From NCBI RefSeq assembly GCF_011752935.1, contig NZ_VWWO01000001.1:1922001-1986000 (forward strand): a DNA stretch of 64,000 nucleotides. The letters run 5' to 3'. The DNA comes from Chitinophaga sp. Cy-1792. Lineage in GTDB: Bacteria > Bacteroidota > Bacteroidia > Chitinophagales > Chitinophagaceae. Positions 8,662-16,348 of this stretch are shown in pieces. Both the position numbers and the translations under genes were made by a program. The notes under the pieces were generated by a model, which worked only from the letters and a program-made list of their open reading frames with translations, searched no databases and was not told the origin of the DNA. The first letter of the stretch is position 1. Every line of letters starts with the position of its first letter.

Positions 8662-8711
8662 GTAAGAGGCCGGTTAAAAGGTTGTAAGAATGTGGTAAGA
8701 AAACGGTAAGA
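8662..8711 (-). promoter_or_regulatory. Five direct repeats with exact 11-bp period (candidate response-regulator sites)
   Basis: On the plus strand GTAAGA begins at 8662, 8684, 8695 and 8706, with GTTAAA at 8673: five half-sites exactly 11 bp apart (TCTTAC on the minus strand). The block ends about 20 bp upstream of the -7 element of the Usp-like/bestrophin operon, roughly -36 to -85. Tandem 11-bp repeats are the known binding form of PhoB/OmpR-type regulators, and such a regulator is encoded two genes away. Confidence 0.65.
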
Positions 8712-8721
8712 AAAACGAACG

Positions 8722-10080
8722 CTACAGTGGAAGTTCAATCCTGATCTCGGTTCCGGCGTTTACCTGGCTGTTAACAATAATATCTCCTTTATGCATCCGG
8801 ATGATATTCATCGCCAGCGGCAACCCAATGCCATACCCCTTATAGTGGCCCGTATTGGAGGCCCTGAAAAAGGGAGAGAAAATATAAGGCAGGTCCTGCT
8901 GTGGGATGCCTATCCCCTGGTCTTTTACAATGATGATGACCTTCTTGTCTGTGGCTGCCAGGGCTATAGATACAGGTTTGTTGTTGGAATATTTGCAGGC
9001 ATTCATGACTATATTGCTCAAAGCTAGCTCCAGCAACTGTTCATTGCCTCGTACCGTCAGCTTTTCTTCCTCTTCAGGGAAAAGACTGTAATCTATATCT
9101 ACCTGACTACCAGGGATAATTTTATCAACAGTATTCTTAACATTAAACAATAATTCATCGGTTCGAACCATTCCCCAGTCGGGGCGTGTATTGGCAAAGC
9201 CGGTTTGGGCCAGGTGCAGTAAGCTTTTGGTGATATGTTCGAGTCTTCCTGCTTCTGCCAGGATATTTTTGATGGCATGGATGTAGCTTTCCTGGCTACG
9301 GTCCTTGTTCAGCGCCAGTTCGGCCTCTCCGATGATGGCGGTGAGTGGGGTACTCAGCTCATGGGAGGCGTTGCTCACAAAGTTATTCTGTGTTTCAAAA
9401 GCGGTTTCCAGCCTGTCCAGCATATTATTGAAGGTATCTGCCAGCTCATTGATTTCGTCACCGCTGTTGTCTACTTTGAGCCGCAGGTGCAGGTTTCGGC
9501 TGCTGATACTTTTTACCTGCGTCATAATATGACGGATAGGTTGTAATATATACCGGGAAAATATAGCGCCAACGCCTATTAATATGATAGCGGATATACT
9601 GAAACATATCAGCAATATCTTCCGCAGCCAGGCCATATACTCGGTGCTGTACTGGTTGATGGCGGATACGATCACCACATACAGGCCCTGTTTGGATTTG
9701 TACAGCACCCCTTCATAGAAGCGGTTGCCTTCGCGATAGGTAGCGCGGTGTTGAATTACGACTTTATTATAAAAAGATGGAGGAAGGGAAAGCGTGGAAT
9801 CCTGTGCCACATGGCCCATGCTGTCTACCTTTAAAAAATACTCTTTTTCTGCGGGCAATTTTTCCAGGTGTTCATCCCTGATTTCATTGTAGATAACGGC
9901 ATCTGATTCGTAGTACGGCAGGGCAGCCTTTGCAGCAAGATAGGCGCGGATTTCCAGCCTTTTATAGAAGTCCTCAAATGAATGCTGATTGGCAAAATAA
10001 TAGATCAGTCCGCCCATGATCATGATGGTGGACAGTGTCAGGCCTGCAAAAACGATCAGTATTTTATGGCGTATCTTCAT
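8722..10080 (-). CDS. Two-component sensor histidine kinase with HAMP domain
   Basis: A 452-residue kinase: membrane helix about 8-30, an extracytoplasmic domain about 31-152, second helix about 153-176, HAMP about 178-230, HisKA with phospho-His240 in NASHELSTPLTAI, and HATPase (N box NACKYS, G boxes DQGIGIP and GYGIGLPLAM). This is the CusS/ArlS-like layout. The start overlaps the end of the upstream response-regulator gene by 17 bp, so the pair is one operon with regulator first. The signal is unknown; the adjacent ion channel/Usp operon with 11-bp repeats is the most likely local target. Confidence 0.93.
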   Translation of the reverse strand: MKIRHKILIVFAGLTLSTIMIMGGLIYYFANQHSFEDFYKRLEIRAYLAAKAALPYYESDAVIYNEIRDEHLEKLPAEKEYFLKVDSMGHVAQDSTLSLPPSFYNKVVIQHRATYREGNRFYEGVLYKSKQGLYVVIVSAINQYSTEYMAWLRKILLICFSISAIILIGVGAIFSRYILQPIRHIMTQVKSISSRNLHLRLKVDNSGDEINELADTFNNMLDRLETAFETQNNFVSNASHELSTPLTAIIGEAELALNKDRSQESYIHAIKNILAEAGRLEHITKSLLHLAQTGFANTRPDWGMVRTDELLFNVKNTVDKIIPGSQVDIDYSLFPEEEEKLTVRGNEQLLELALSNIVMNACKYSNNKPVSIALAATDKKVIIIVKDQGIGIPQQDLPYIFSPFFRASNTGHYKGYGIGLPLAMNIIRMHKGDIIVNSQVNAGTEIRIELPL

Positions 10081-10780
10081 CTGTATTTCCTTCCTTCAGC
10101 ATGTAACCCAGTCCTGTTACGGTTTGTATCAGTTCCGGCTGATTATTTTTATTTATTTTTTTCCGGAGATAATTAACATATACATCCACCACTTTGGTGT
10201 TCATATTAAAGTCGATGCCCCATACCTGCTCTAGGATTTCCATGCGGGACAATACTTTCCGGGGATTCTTCAGCAGAAACTCGAGCAGCCGGTATTCTGT
10301 GGCGGTCAGCTGAATGTTGTTGCCTCCACGGCGGGCTGTTTTGGTGTCGGTGTCCAGCTCCAGGTTGGCTAACTGCAATATGTTACTGTTTGTCACCGGC
10401 AGGGGGGCTGCTATGCCACTTTTCCTGCGCAACAGGCTACGGATGCGGGCTTCCAGTTCCGCCAGCTTAAAAGGCTTTACCAGGTAATCATCTGCCCCGC
10501 TATCTAGTCCCATGACTATATTTTCTGTGGTGCCCAGGGCTGTCAGCATCAGGATGGGGGTAGCCGTGCCTTCCTTACGAATGGCTTTACATACCTCAAT
10601 GCCGTTGAGACCGGGCAACATTACGTCCAGTATGATCAATGTGAAAACAGGATTGTCCAGGGCCATTTTTAAGCCACTGGTGCCATCAGGCGCCACACTG
10701 ACTTCATAGCCTGCTTCTGTCAGTCCCCGCGTAATCACGGATACTACAGCCGGTTCGTCCTCTATTAATAATATCTTCAT
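10064..10780 (-). CDS. OmpR-family response regulator
   Basis: A 238-residue protein from the ATG at 10780: receiver domain (MKILLIEDEP, likely phospho-Asp52 in LDVMLPG, Lys in DDYLVKPF) and a C-terminal winged helix (about 135-230; LTATEYRLLEFLLKNP ... VDVYVNYLRKKI ... VTGLGYML). A TTG at 10789 could extend it by three codons but overlaps the promoter -7 element, so the ATG is preferred. It is the likely partner of the overlapping kinase and the best candidate to bind the 11-bp repeats at 8662-8711. Confidence 0.93.
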   Translation of the reverse strand: MKILLIEDEPAVVSVITRGLTEAGYEVSVAPDGTSGLKMALDNPVFTLIILDVMLPGLNGIEVCKAIRKEGTATPILMLTALGTTENIVMGLDSGADDYLVKPFKLAELEARIRSLLRRKSGIAAPLPVTNSNILQLANLELDTDTKTARRGGNNIQLTATEYRLLEFLLKNPRKVLSRMEILEQVWGIDFNMNTKVVDVYVNYLRKKINKNNQPELIQTVTGLGYMLKEGNTDEDTP

Positions 10781-10786
10781 GCTAAA

Positions 10787-10794
10787 CAAATATA
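10787..10794 (-). promoter_or_regulatory. -7 element of the kinase/regulator operon
   Basis: On the minus strand TATATTTG ends six bases before the ATG at 10780. If used, the transcript would start at or within a base or two of the start codon, that is, leaderless or nearly so. No well-spaced TTG -33 element was found. Confidence 0.4.
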
Positions 10795-10889
10795 GTATAT
10801 AAACCTACAAGGTAGATAGAGAATAATTGTTATATCTCAGGAGTCCAAACTGGTAAGCTAACGTCTATAGCTATACGAATTTTCTCTTT

Positions 10890-10958
10890 TTCCGGGATTT
10901 CAACGCCACCTGCGGTGGCGCTGAAATCCCGGAATTTGTTTCGGACCGAAGGTCCGAA
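10890..10958. repeat. Pair of REP-like palindromes in the 10790-11112 gap
   Basis: A 21-bp-arm inverted repeat (TTCCGGGATTTCA... at 10890-10910, complementary arm 10914-10934, loop TGC, one mismatch) is followed by TTCGGACC-gaa-GGTCCGAA (10940-10958). Neither is followed by a T tract. The rest of this 322-bp gene-free gap shows no other clear signal apart from the -7 element near 10790. Confidence 0.7.
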
Positions 10959-11112
10959 CGGGATGACGGGAAGCTAATAAAAGGGCTTCCGCCTGTTTAT
11001 CTATACATTCTACCGATTCGTATAATAATTCCCGTTACTATCCTGATAAGAATATTTTTGTCGGACAATCAGGCTCACAGCTATAATACTATACCTGTCA
11101 CACTATTTGAAA

Positions 11113-13032
11113 ATGAAGAGAACCGGATTACTTTGCCTGCTGCTCCTATTCACCTGCACTGCCTTTGCTCAACTGTGCACGGGTAGTTTGGGCGACCCGG
11201 TTGTAAATATCGACTTCGGTTCAGGAACGGCCACTTTTGCTGCTGCTTTAGGCAGTGATATCACCAGCTATACATATGTCGCTCAAAGTTTCCCCTATGA
11301 TGGCTCCTATACGGTAGAAAATACCACTGCCGGCGCCGGGAACGTCTGGTGGTCTACCACTGACCATACCGGCAATTCCGGTGGCTATATGATGGTGGTA
11401 AATGCCAATACATCTGTTACAGATTATTTTTATAAAAAGAAAGTAACCGGGTTATGTCCCAATACAACATATGAATTTGCCGCCTGGATCGTCAACCTTT
11501 TGCGCTCCAGTGATATCAATCCTCCTAATGTTACTTTTTCTATTCTCACTGCCGACGGTAATACTGTCATTCAGCAATATAGCACCGGTACCATCGCACG
11601 TACCAGCTCCGGCCCGGTATGGCGGCAATTCGGCTTCTATTTTACCACGCCTGCCGGTGTTTCCGATGTGATCATCAAAATGACTAACAACAGCCCCGGT
11701 GGCGCACCTGCCAATGACCTTGCGCTGGATGATATCACCTTCCGCCCTTGTGGTCCTAACCTCACTGCCGCCTTGCAAACCGGTGGTACCAGCATCGCCT
11801 ATTGTGCCGATAAGCCTGTTACGTATACCCTCCAGGGTACTATCTCTACCGGCTATACGAACCCGGCCTTCCAATGGCAGCAAAGCACAGACAATGGCGC
11901 CACCTGGACAGATATCTCCGGGGAAACAACGCAAACGTATATACGTAATCCTACAGCTGCCGGAAAATACCTTTACAGACTGGCAACAGCGCAGGGTACC
12001 AATATCACGTCGTCCAGCTGCCGCACGGTCTCTAACCTGATTACGATAGATGTACAACCGGACCCGGACCCCAATGCAGGTAGCAATAATCCCGCCTGTG
12101 AAGGGGAATCGCTGCAGCTCAGCGCCAGCGGCGATAACGGATCTACCTACAGCTGGACAGGTCCTGACGGATTTACCAGTAATCTTCAGCAACCAGTCAT
12201 TAGTCCTGTTTACGCCGTCAACAACGGTGTCTATACTGTTACACTTACCACTTCCCTCGGATGCACCAATACTGGCACTACTACGGTAGATGTCAATGCT
12301 GCACCGGTAGCAAATGCCGGGTCCGATGCCGGCATCTGCGAAGGCAGCAGTGTTACCCTGCAGGGGAGTGGTGGTAACAGTTTCTCCTGGACACCCGCCA
12401 CCGGACTATCAGATCCGGCCAGTGCCAACCCTGTGGCCACACCCACAGATACAACGGCGTATATCCTCACCGTTAGTAACGGACAGTGTACCGATAAAGA
12501 TACCGTAGTCGTGAATGTATGGCATAAACCTGTCGCTAATGCCGGCCCCGACAAAAAAATATTCGAAGGTGAAACCACACAACTCAACGGCAGCGCCGGA
12601 GGATCTGATGTGACCTTCACCTGGACACCTGTTTATTATATAACGAATGCCTCCTCGTTAACCCCAATTGTTAGCCCTGCAACGGATACTACATATACGT
12701 TGCAGGTTACTTCCAGCCATGGCTGCGGGTTTGCTACGGACGATGCTTTTGTCAGGGTATATAAGAAGATCAGCATTCCCAATGCCTTTTCCCCTAACGG
12801 CGATGGTATCAATGATACCTGGAAAATCGATAAACTGGATACCTATCCCGAATCGGATATCAATGTATTCAACCGCTACGGACAGCTGGTATTCAAAAGC
12901 CATGGCTACAGTCACGAATGGAACGGTACCATCAACGGCAGCCCGCTGCCGGTAGGCACCTACTACTATACAATAGATCTTAAAACCGGGTTTGGAAAAA
13001 ATCCTTCCGGTTGGGTGGTCATCATTCGGTAA
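11113..13032 (+). CDS. Secreted multi-domain protein with gliding-motility-type (type B) C-terminal sorting domain
   Basis: A 639-residue protein from the ATG at 11113 (a TTG at 11107 is less likely), with signal peptide MKRTGLLCLLLLFTCTAFA. The N-terminal part (residues ~20-220) resembles a carbohydrate-binding/jelly-roll module. Ig/PKD-like domains follow, two opening with the repeated PVANAG(S/P)D phrase. The last ~85 residues (IPNAFSPNGDGINDTW ... INVFNRYGQLVF ... LPVGTYYYTIDL) are the CHU_C/type-B domain used for export by the type IX secretion system. By family it is secreted or surface-attached and may act as an adhesin. A PorP/SprF gene lies 6 bp downstream, the usual partner for type-B cargo. 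Confidence 0.9.
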   Translation: MKRTGLLCLLLLFTCTAFAQLCTGSLGDPVVNIDFGSGTATFAAALGSDITSYTYVAQSFPYDGSYTVENTTAGAGNVWWSTTDHTGNSGGYMMVVNANTSVTDYFYKKKVTGLCPNTTYEFAAWIVNLLRSSDINPPNVTFSILTADGNTVIQQYSTGTIARTSSGPVWRQFGFYFTTPAGVSDVIIKMTNNSPGGAPANDLALDDITFRPCGPNLTAALQTGGTSIAYCADKPVTYTLQGTISTGYTNPAFQWQQSTDNGATWTDISGETTQTYIRNPTAAGKYLYRLATAQGTNITSSSCRTVSNLITIDVQPDPDPNAGSNNPACEGESLQLSASGDNGSTYSWTGPDGFTSNLQQPVISPVYAVNNGVYTVTLTTSLGCTNTGTTTVDVNAAPVANAGSDAGICEGSSVTLQGSGGNSFSWTPATGLSDPASANPVATPTDTTAYILTVSNGQCTDKDTVVVNVWHKPVANAGPDKKIFEGETTQLNGSAGGSDVTFTWTPVYYITNASSLTPIVSPATDTTYTLQVTSSHGCGFATDDAFVRVYKKISIPNAFSPNGDGINDTWKIDKLDTYPESDINVFNRYGQLVFKSHGYSHEWNGTINGSPLPVGTYYYTIDLKTGFGKNPSGWVVIIR

Positions 13033-13038
13033 AGGTTT

Positions 13039-14064
13039 ATGAAGATGAAGAATGTTGCCTTTCAGGCCTGCCTCTTGTTGATGGTATTATCCGCTGCTGC
13101 GCAGCAGAAACCACACTATACCCAGTATATCCTCAATCAGTATATCATCAATCCAGCACTTACCGGTATTGAAAATTATACAGATATAAAAGTGAGTCAC
13201 CGCCACCAGTGGGCCGGACTCGATGGTGCACCGGTGACTACCTATTTTACTATTCAGGGACCCATTGGTAAACAGGATTACCGTACTACCGCCACTTCTT
13301 TTGAAGTGCCTGGCGAAAATCCGCGCGGCCACCGCTATTGGGAAGATTATACCGCCGCACAGCCACATCACGGCATAGGCTTGCAGGTAATACAGGATGC
13401 TACCGGGCCATTGTCCAACTTCAGCGCCTATGGTACCTATGCCTACCATGTAGGTCTCTCCCCAAGAACCAGTATCGCTGCTGGTTTTGGCGCAGGTATC
13501 AGCAGGTATTCCCTCAAGAGCTATGAACTCGATTTTGGTAATACCACTGTTGATCCGGCGGTATATAGTGCCGGCATCGTCAATAAAACAAAATTTGATA
13601 TGAATGCAGGGCTGTATCTCTATTCTGCAGACTTCTTCCTGGGTATATCTGCATTACAGATTGTACCTTCGAAACTGAATTTCTCTGATAGTAAAATTAC
13701 CGCTCAAACCGGCCAGACGGTGCCACACCTCTTCTTTACCGGCGGTTACCGGTTTTTGCTGAACGATCAGTTTAACCTCCTGCCTTCTGTAATGGTGAAA
13801 TATATCAACCCTTTGCCGCTACAGGTAGAAACCAATGTTAAGCTGCAATACAACGACCTGCTCTGGGTAGGGGCCAGTTACAGGTACAAAGACAGCTTCG
13901 GCGCCATGATGGGCTTTAATATCTTCAATAAATTCAACGTAGGCTATTCCTATGATAATACCACTACCGCTTTGGGAACATATGCCCGCGGCACACACGA
14001 GATCGTACTGGGTATTATCCTGGGTAATAAATACGCGGATGGCTGCCCGCGCAACATCTGGTAA
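13039..14064 (+). CDS. PorP/SprF family type IX secretion membrane protein
   Basis: A 341-residue protein with a signal peptide (about 1-21, LSAAAQQ) and the family opening KPHYTQYILNQYIINPALTGIENY. Alternating hydrophobic strands suggest an outer-membrane beta barrel. PorP/SprF proteins are needed for secretion or attachment of specific type-B cargo, and this one follows its presumed cargo gene by only 6 bp. The last residues overlap a pair of GTAAGA motifs that precede the cytochrome gene. Confidence 0.92.
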   Translation: MKMKNVAFQACLLLMVLSAAAQQKPHYTQYILNQYIINPALTGIENYTDIKVSHRHQWAGLDGAPVTTYFTIQGPIGKQDYRTTATSFEVPGENPRGHRYWEDYTAAQPHHGIGLQVIQDATGPLSNFSAYGTYAYHVGLSPRTSIAAGFGAGISRYSLKSYELDFGNTTVDPAVYSAGIVNKTKFDMNAGLYLYSADFFLGISALQIVPSKLNFSDSKITAQTGQTVPHLFFTGGYRFLLNDQFNLLPSVMVKYINPLPLQVETNVKLQYNDLLWVGASYRYKDSFGAMMGFNIFNKFNVGYSYDNTTTALGTYARGTHEIVLGIILGNKYADGCPRNIW

Positions 14065-14089
14065 GATTTGGTAAGATATTGTATCTTTC
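14061..14089 (+). promoter_or_regulatory. Possible regulatory pair of GTAAGA repeats and weak promoter
   Basis: GTAAGA occurs at 14061 and 14071 (10 bp apart), the same hexamer found in the 11-bp repeats at 8662-8711. It is followed by TATCTTTC (14082-14089), one base off TAnnTTTG, 18 bp before the cytochrome ATG. Only two copies, so weak. Confidence 0.3.
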
Positions 14090-14106
14090 GCAGAGATTCC
14101 CCTGTT

Positions 14107-15273
14107 ATGTTTAAGCGATCGTTTTATTTTGTTGTGTTTATCGGGATAAGTGTGATGATATTATCCCAATGTGTAGGAAGTAAGAAAGATGAGAGAGGGC
14201 CTGCTTTTGCGGGTGACCAGGCCTGTATCAGCTGCCATAAAACGGTATATGACAGCTACCTTAAAACTGCCCATTACCATGCCTCCGCACCGGCAAGTAC
14301 CACTACCATTTTAGGTAGTTTCCAATCGCCAAATGATTCCTTTGTGTACAGCGGCGGTGCTGTCGTAAAAGCAGAAAAGGCAGATAGCCAGTTTTATCAG
14401 ACAGCCTATACGAACGGTCAGCTGCAACAGCGTGCCAGTTTCGATGTGGTAGTAGGACAGGGGCGCAATGCACAGACCTACCTTAGCTGGCGTAACAACC
14501 ATTATTATCAGCTGCCATTGTCGTACTTCAAGCCTGTCAACAGCTGGGTAAACAGTCCAGGATATCCTGCCACACATCCTTTCTTCGAAAGAATGGTGCC
14601 TGCTACCTGTTTCAGCTGCCATAGCTCTTATGTGAATGTAGAAGAAAAGATGACCGGTATACGTAAAGAAGAATTATTCCCTAAAAATGAGGTGATGTAC
14701 GGTATCAACTGCGAGCGTTGCCACGGACCTGCCCAGGAGCATGTGGCCTGGCATTCCCAGCATCCGGACGATAAAACACCACATGGAATAGTAGAGGTGG
14801 GCAAGCTTTCCGCACAGCAACAGGTAGATATGTGCGCTTTGTGCCATTCCGGCCTGCTGACGCCGCAGCGCTCCCTGTTCGATTTCCGGCCGGGCAATAA
14901 GCTGTCGGAGTTTATTATGGCAGATTATTTCGCCACACCTGCCGGCAAAGCACCAGATGCACATGGAAATCAATACCAGCTACTGAAAAAGAGCCGCTGC
15001 TTCCGGGAAAGTATGAACCAGCTGACTTGTAATACATGCCATAATGCCCATGAAGATTCCCGCGACCTGCAGGCTTATTCGCTGAAATGTATGAGCTGTC
15101 ACCCGCCGGAATCACCGAAATTCTGTACCAATAAAGCACTGCCGGTAGTGCAGTTAAAACAGAACTGTATTGATTGTCATATGCCAGTAGAGAAATCTAA
15201 GGTAATCACCTTCCTGACCGGAGGAGAAAATACGGTGGCTGATTCTTTACGTTCTCATTATATAAGAAAATAA
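14107..15273 (+). CDS. Multihaem c-type cytochrome lipoprotein (seven CXXCH)
   Basis: A 388-residue protein from the ATG at 14107, with a lipoprotein signal (FIGISVMILSQC). Seven CXXCH haem-attachment motifs are present: CISCH, CFSCH, CERCH, CALCH, CNTCH, CMSCH, CIDCH. The spacing and the DQACISCHKTVYDSYLKTAHYHA opening region resemble cytochrome c554-like electron carriers. It is probably anchored to a membrane by lipid and moves electrons in the periplasm or at the surface; no catalytic partner is nearby. The frame is open 13 codons further upstream, but the ATG at 14107 directly begins the signal peptide. It ends 1 bp from a convergent gene. Confidence 0.88.
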   Translation: MFKRSFYFVVFIGISVMILSQCVGSKKDERGPAFAGDQACISCHKTVYDSYLKTAHYHASAPASTTTILGSFQSPNDSFVYSGGAVVKAEKADSQFYQTAYTNGQLQQRASFDVVVGQGRNAQTYLSWRNNHYYQLPLSYFKPVNSWVNSPGYPATHPFFERMVPATCFSCHSSYVNVEEKMTGIRKEELFPKNEVMYGINCERCHGPAQEHVAWHSQHPDDKTPHGIVEVGKLSAQQQVDMCALCHSGLLTPQRSLFDFRPGNKLSEFIMADYFATPAGKAPDAHGNQYQLLKKSRCFRESMNQLTCNTCHNAHEDSRDLQAYSLKCMSCHPPESPKFCTNKALPVVQLKQNCIDCHMPVEKSKVITFLTGGENTVADSLRSHYIRK

Positions 15274-15274
15274 A

Positions 15275-15472
15275 TTAATTTATTAACTTGTAGTTGTAGT
15301 GACCTTTGATATATTGGTTCAGAAAGGTGCCTTTTGAAATGGCGGCTTTCAAGGCTTCATATACGGTAGCAGGCACTTGCAGGTAGTCGTATACCTTACC
15401 TGAAGTGTAAGTAACCCTGAGCACCTTTCGGGCAGGGGAGTAGTGGTAATATGCGACCACACTGGAGGGCAT
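15275..15472 (-). CDS. KTSC-domain small protein
   Basis: A 65-residue protein consisting of one KTSC domain (SSVVAYYHYSPARKVLRVTY ... VYDYLQVPATVYEALKAA ... SKGTFLNQYIKGHY). These domains occur alone or fused to lysyl-tRNA synthetase-type or phage proteins; the function is not established. It is convergent with the cytochrome gene, with one base between the two stop codons and no terminator between them. Confidence 0.8.
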   Translation of the reverse strand: MPSSVVAYYHYSPARKVLRVTYTSGKVYDYLQVPATVYEALKAAISKGTFLNQYIKGHYNYKLIN

Positions 15473-15595
15473 AGCTGTACTGCCGCAATGATTATACCTG
15501 AAAACGTCGGATTTTCTACCTGAAATTGTCGCAATAAGCCCTGATCCTTCTGGTACCCCGATTGTAATTTCGAAGAGAGTAAAAACCCCGTTTAT

Positions 15596-16171
15596 ATGGA
15601 ATCAGTTCAGCCTGCAAATATCGATGCGTACATAGCGGCGTTCCCGGCAGAGGTAAAGGATATGCTGGAGAAAATACGGGCAATTATCCGTAAAGCTGCT
15701 CCCCTGGCCTTTGAAACGATTAGTTACGGCATCCCCACTTTCGATTTGAATGGTCACCTGGTACATTTCGCCGGTTACAAAAGTCATATCGGATTTTATC
15801 CGGGTGCAGGTGCTATGGAACATTTCGAAAAAGAACTTACCCATTATAAAACCTCCAAAGGTACCGTACAGCTCCCGCTGAATGAGCCGCTGCCTGCTGC
15901 CCTGATAACCGCCATTACGCGCTATCGTATTGAGCAGAACCTGGGTAAAACGAAGAAATCAGCCGTGAAGAAAGCGCCGGAGCCTACCTTTTTCGTACCC
16001 GGACTGGCAGCCCCCGCCAGGCGCGCACTGGAAAACAAGGGGATTACCACGCTGAAGCAACTGGCTGACCACACCCTGGAAGATATTATGCTGCTGCATG
16101 GCATGGGGAAATCTTCTGTACCCAAAATGACGGAGGCACTCGCTGCCGCAGGTTTGCAGTTTAAAGGGTAA
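15596..16171 (+). CDS. DUF1801 (YdhG-like) protein with C-terminal helix-hairpin-helix-like domain
   Basis: A 191-residue protein. Residues 1-112 match the DUF1801/YdhG type (YIAAFPAEVKDMLEKIR ... ISYGIPTFDLNGHLVHFAGYKSHIGFYPG). After a Lys-rich linker, residues ~135-190 (PGLAAPARRALENKGITT, LEDIMLLHGMGKSSVPKM) look like the helix-hairpin-helix domain of RNA polymerase alpha C-terminal type. DUF1801 proteins have been called iron chaperones from a frataxin-like fold; I would not assign a reaction. The added nucleic-acid-binding-type domain is unusual compared with the ~115-residue single-domain proteins. Confidence 0.8.
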   Translation: MESVQPANIDAYIAAFPAEVKDMLEKIRAIIRKAAPLAFETISYGIPTFDLNGHLVHFAGYKSHIGFYPGAGAMEHFEKELTHYKTSKGTVQLPLNEPLPAALITAITRYRIEQNLGKTKKSAVKKAPEPTFFVPGLAAPARRALENKGITTLKQLADHTLEDIMLLHGMGKSSVPKMTEALAAAGLQFKG

Positions 16172-16254
16172 CAGTCTTAAAATGGTGTTAAAATTAGCCT
16201 TCTTATTCGTTATGCAGCCATTAAGGGCATAATAACTGATTAGCCTATACGTTT

Positions 16255-16287
16255 TTGAGCTAAATTTGAGACGTATTATTATTTTTG
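16255..16287 (+). promoter_or_regulatory. Promoter of the CsgG-like gene
   Basis: TTG (16255-16257), 22-bp spacer, then TATTTTTG (16280-16287), a full match to TAnnTTTG. The predicted start near 16294 gives a leader of about 55 nt before the ATG at 16349. Confidence 0.6.
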
Positions 16288-16348
16288 TTAGTACAACTAT
16301 AGGGTTTCAAACGATAGGTTATCCAAAAATATAAGAGGCTAGTTCAAT

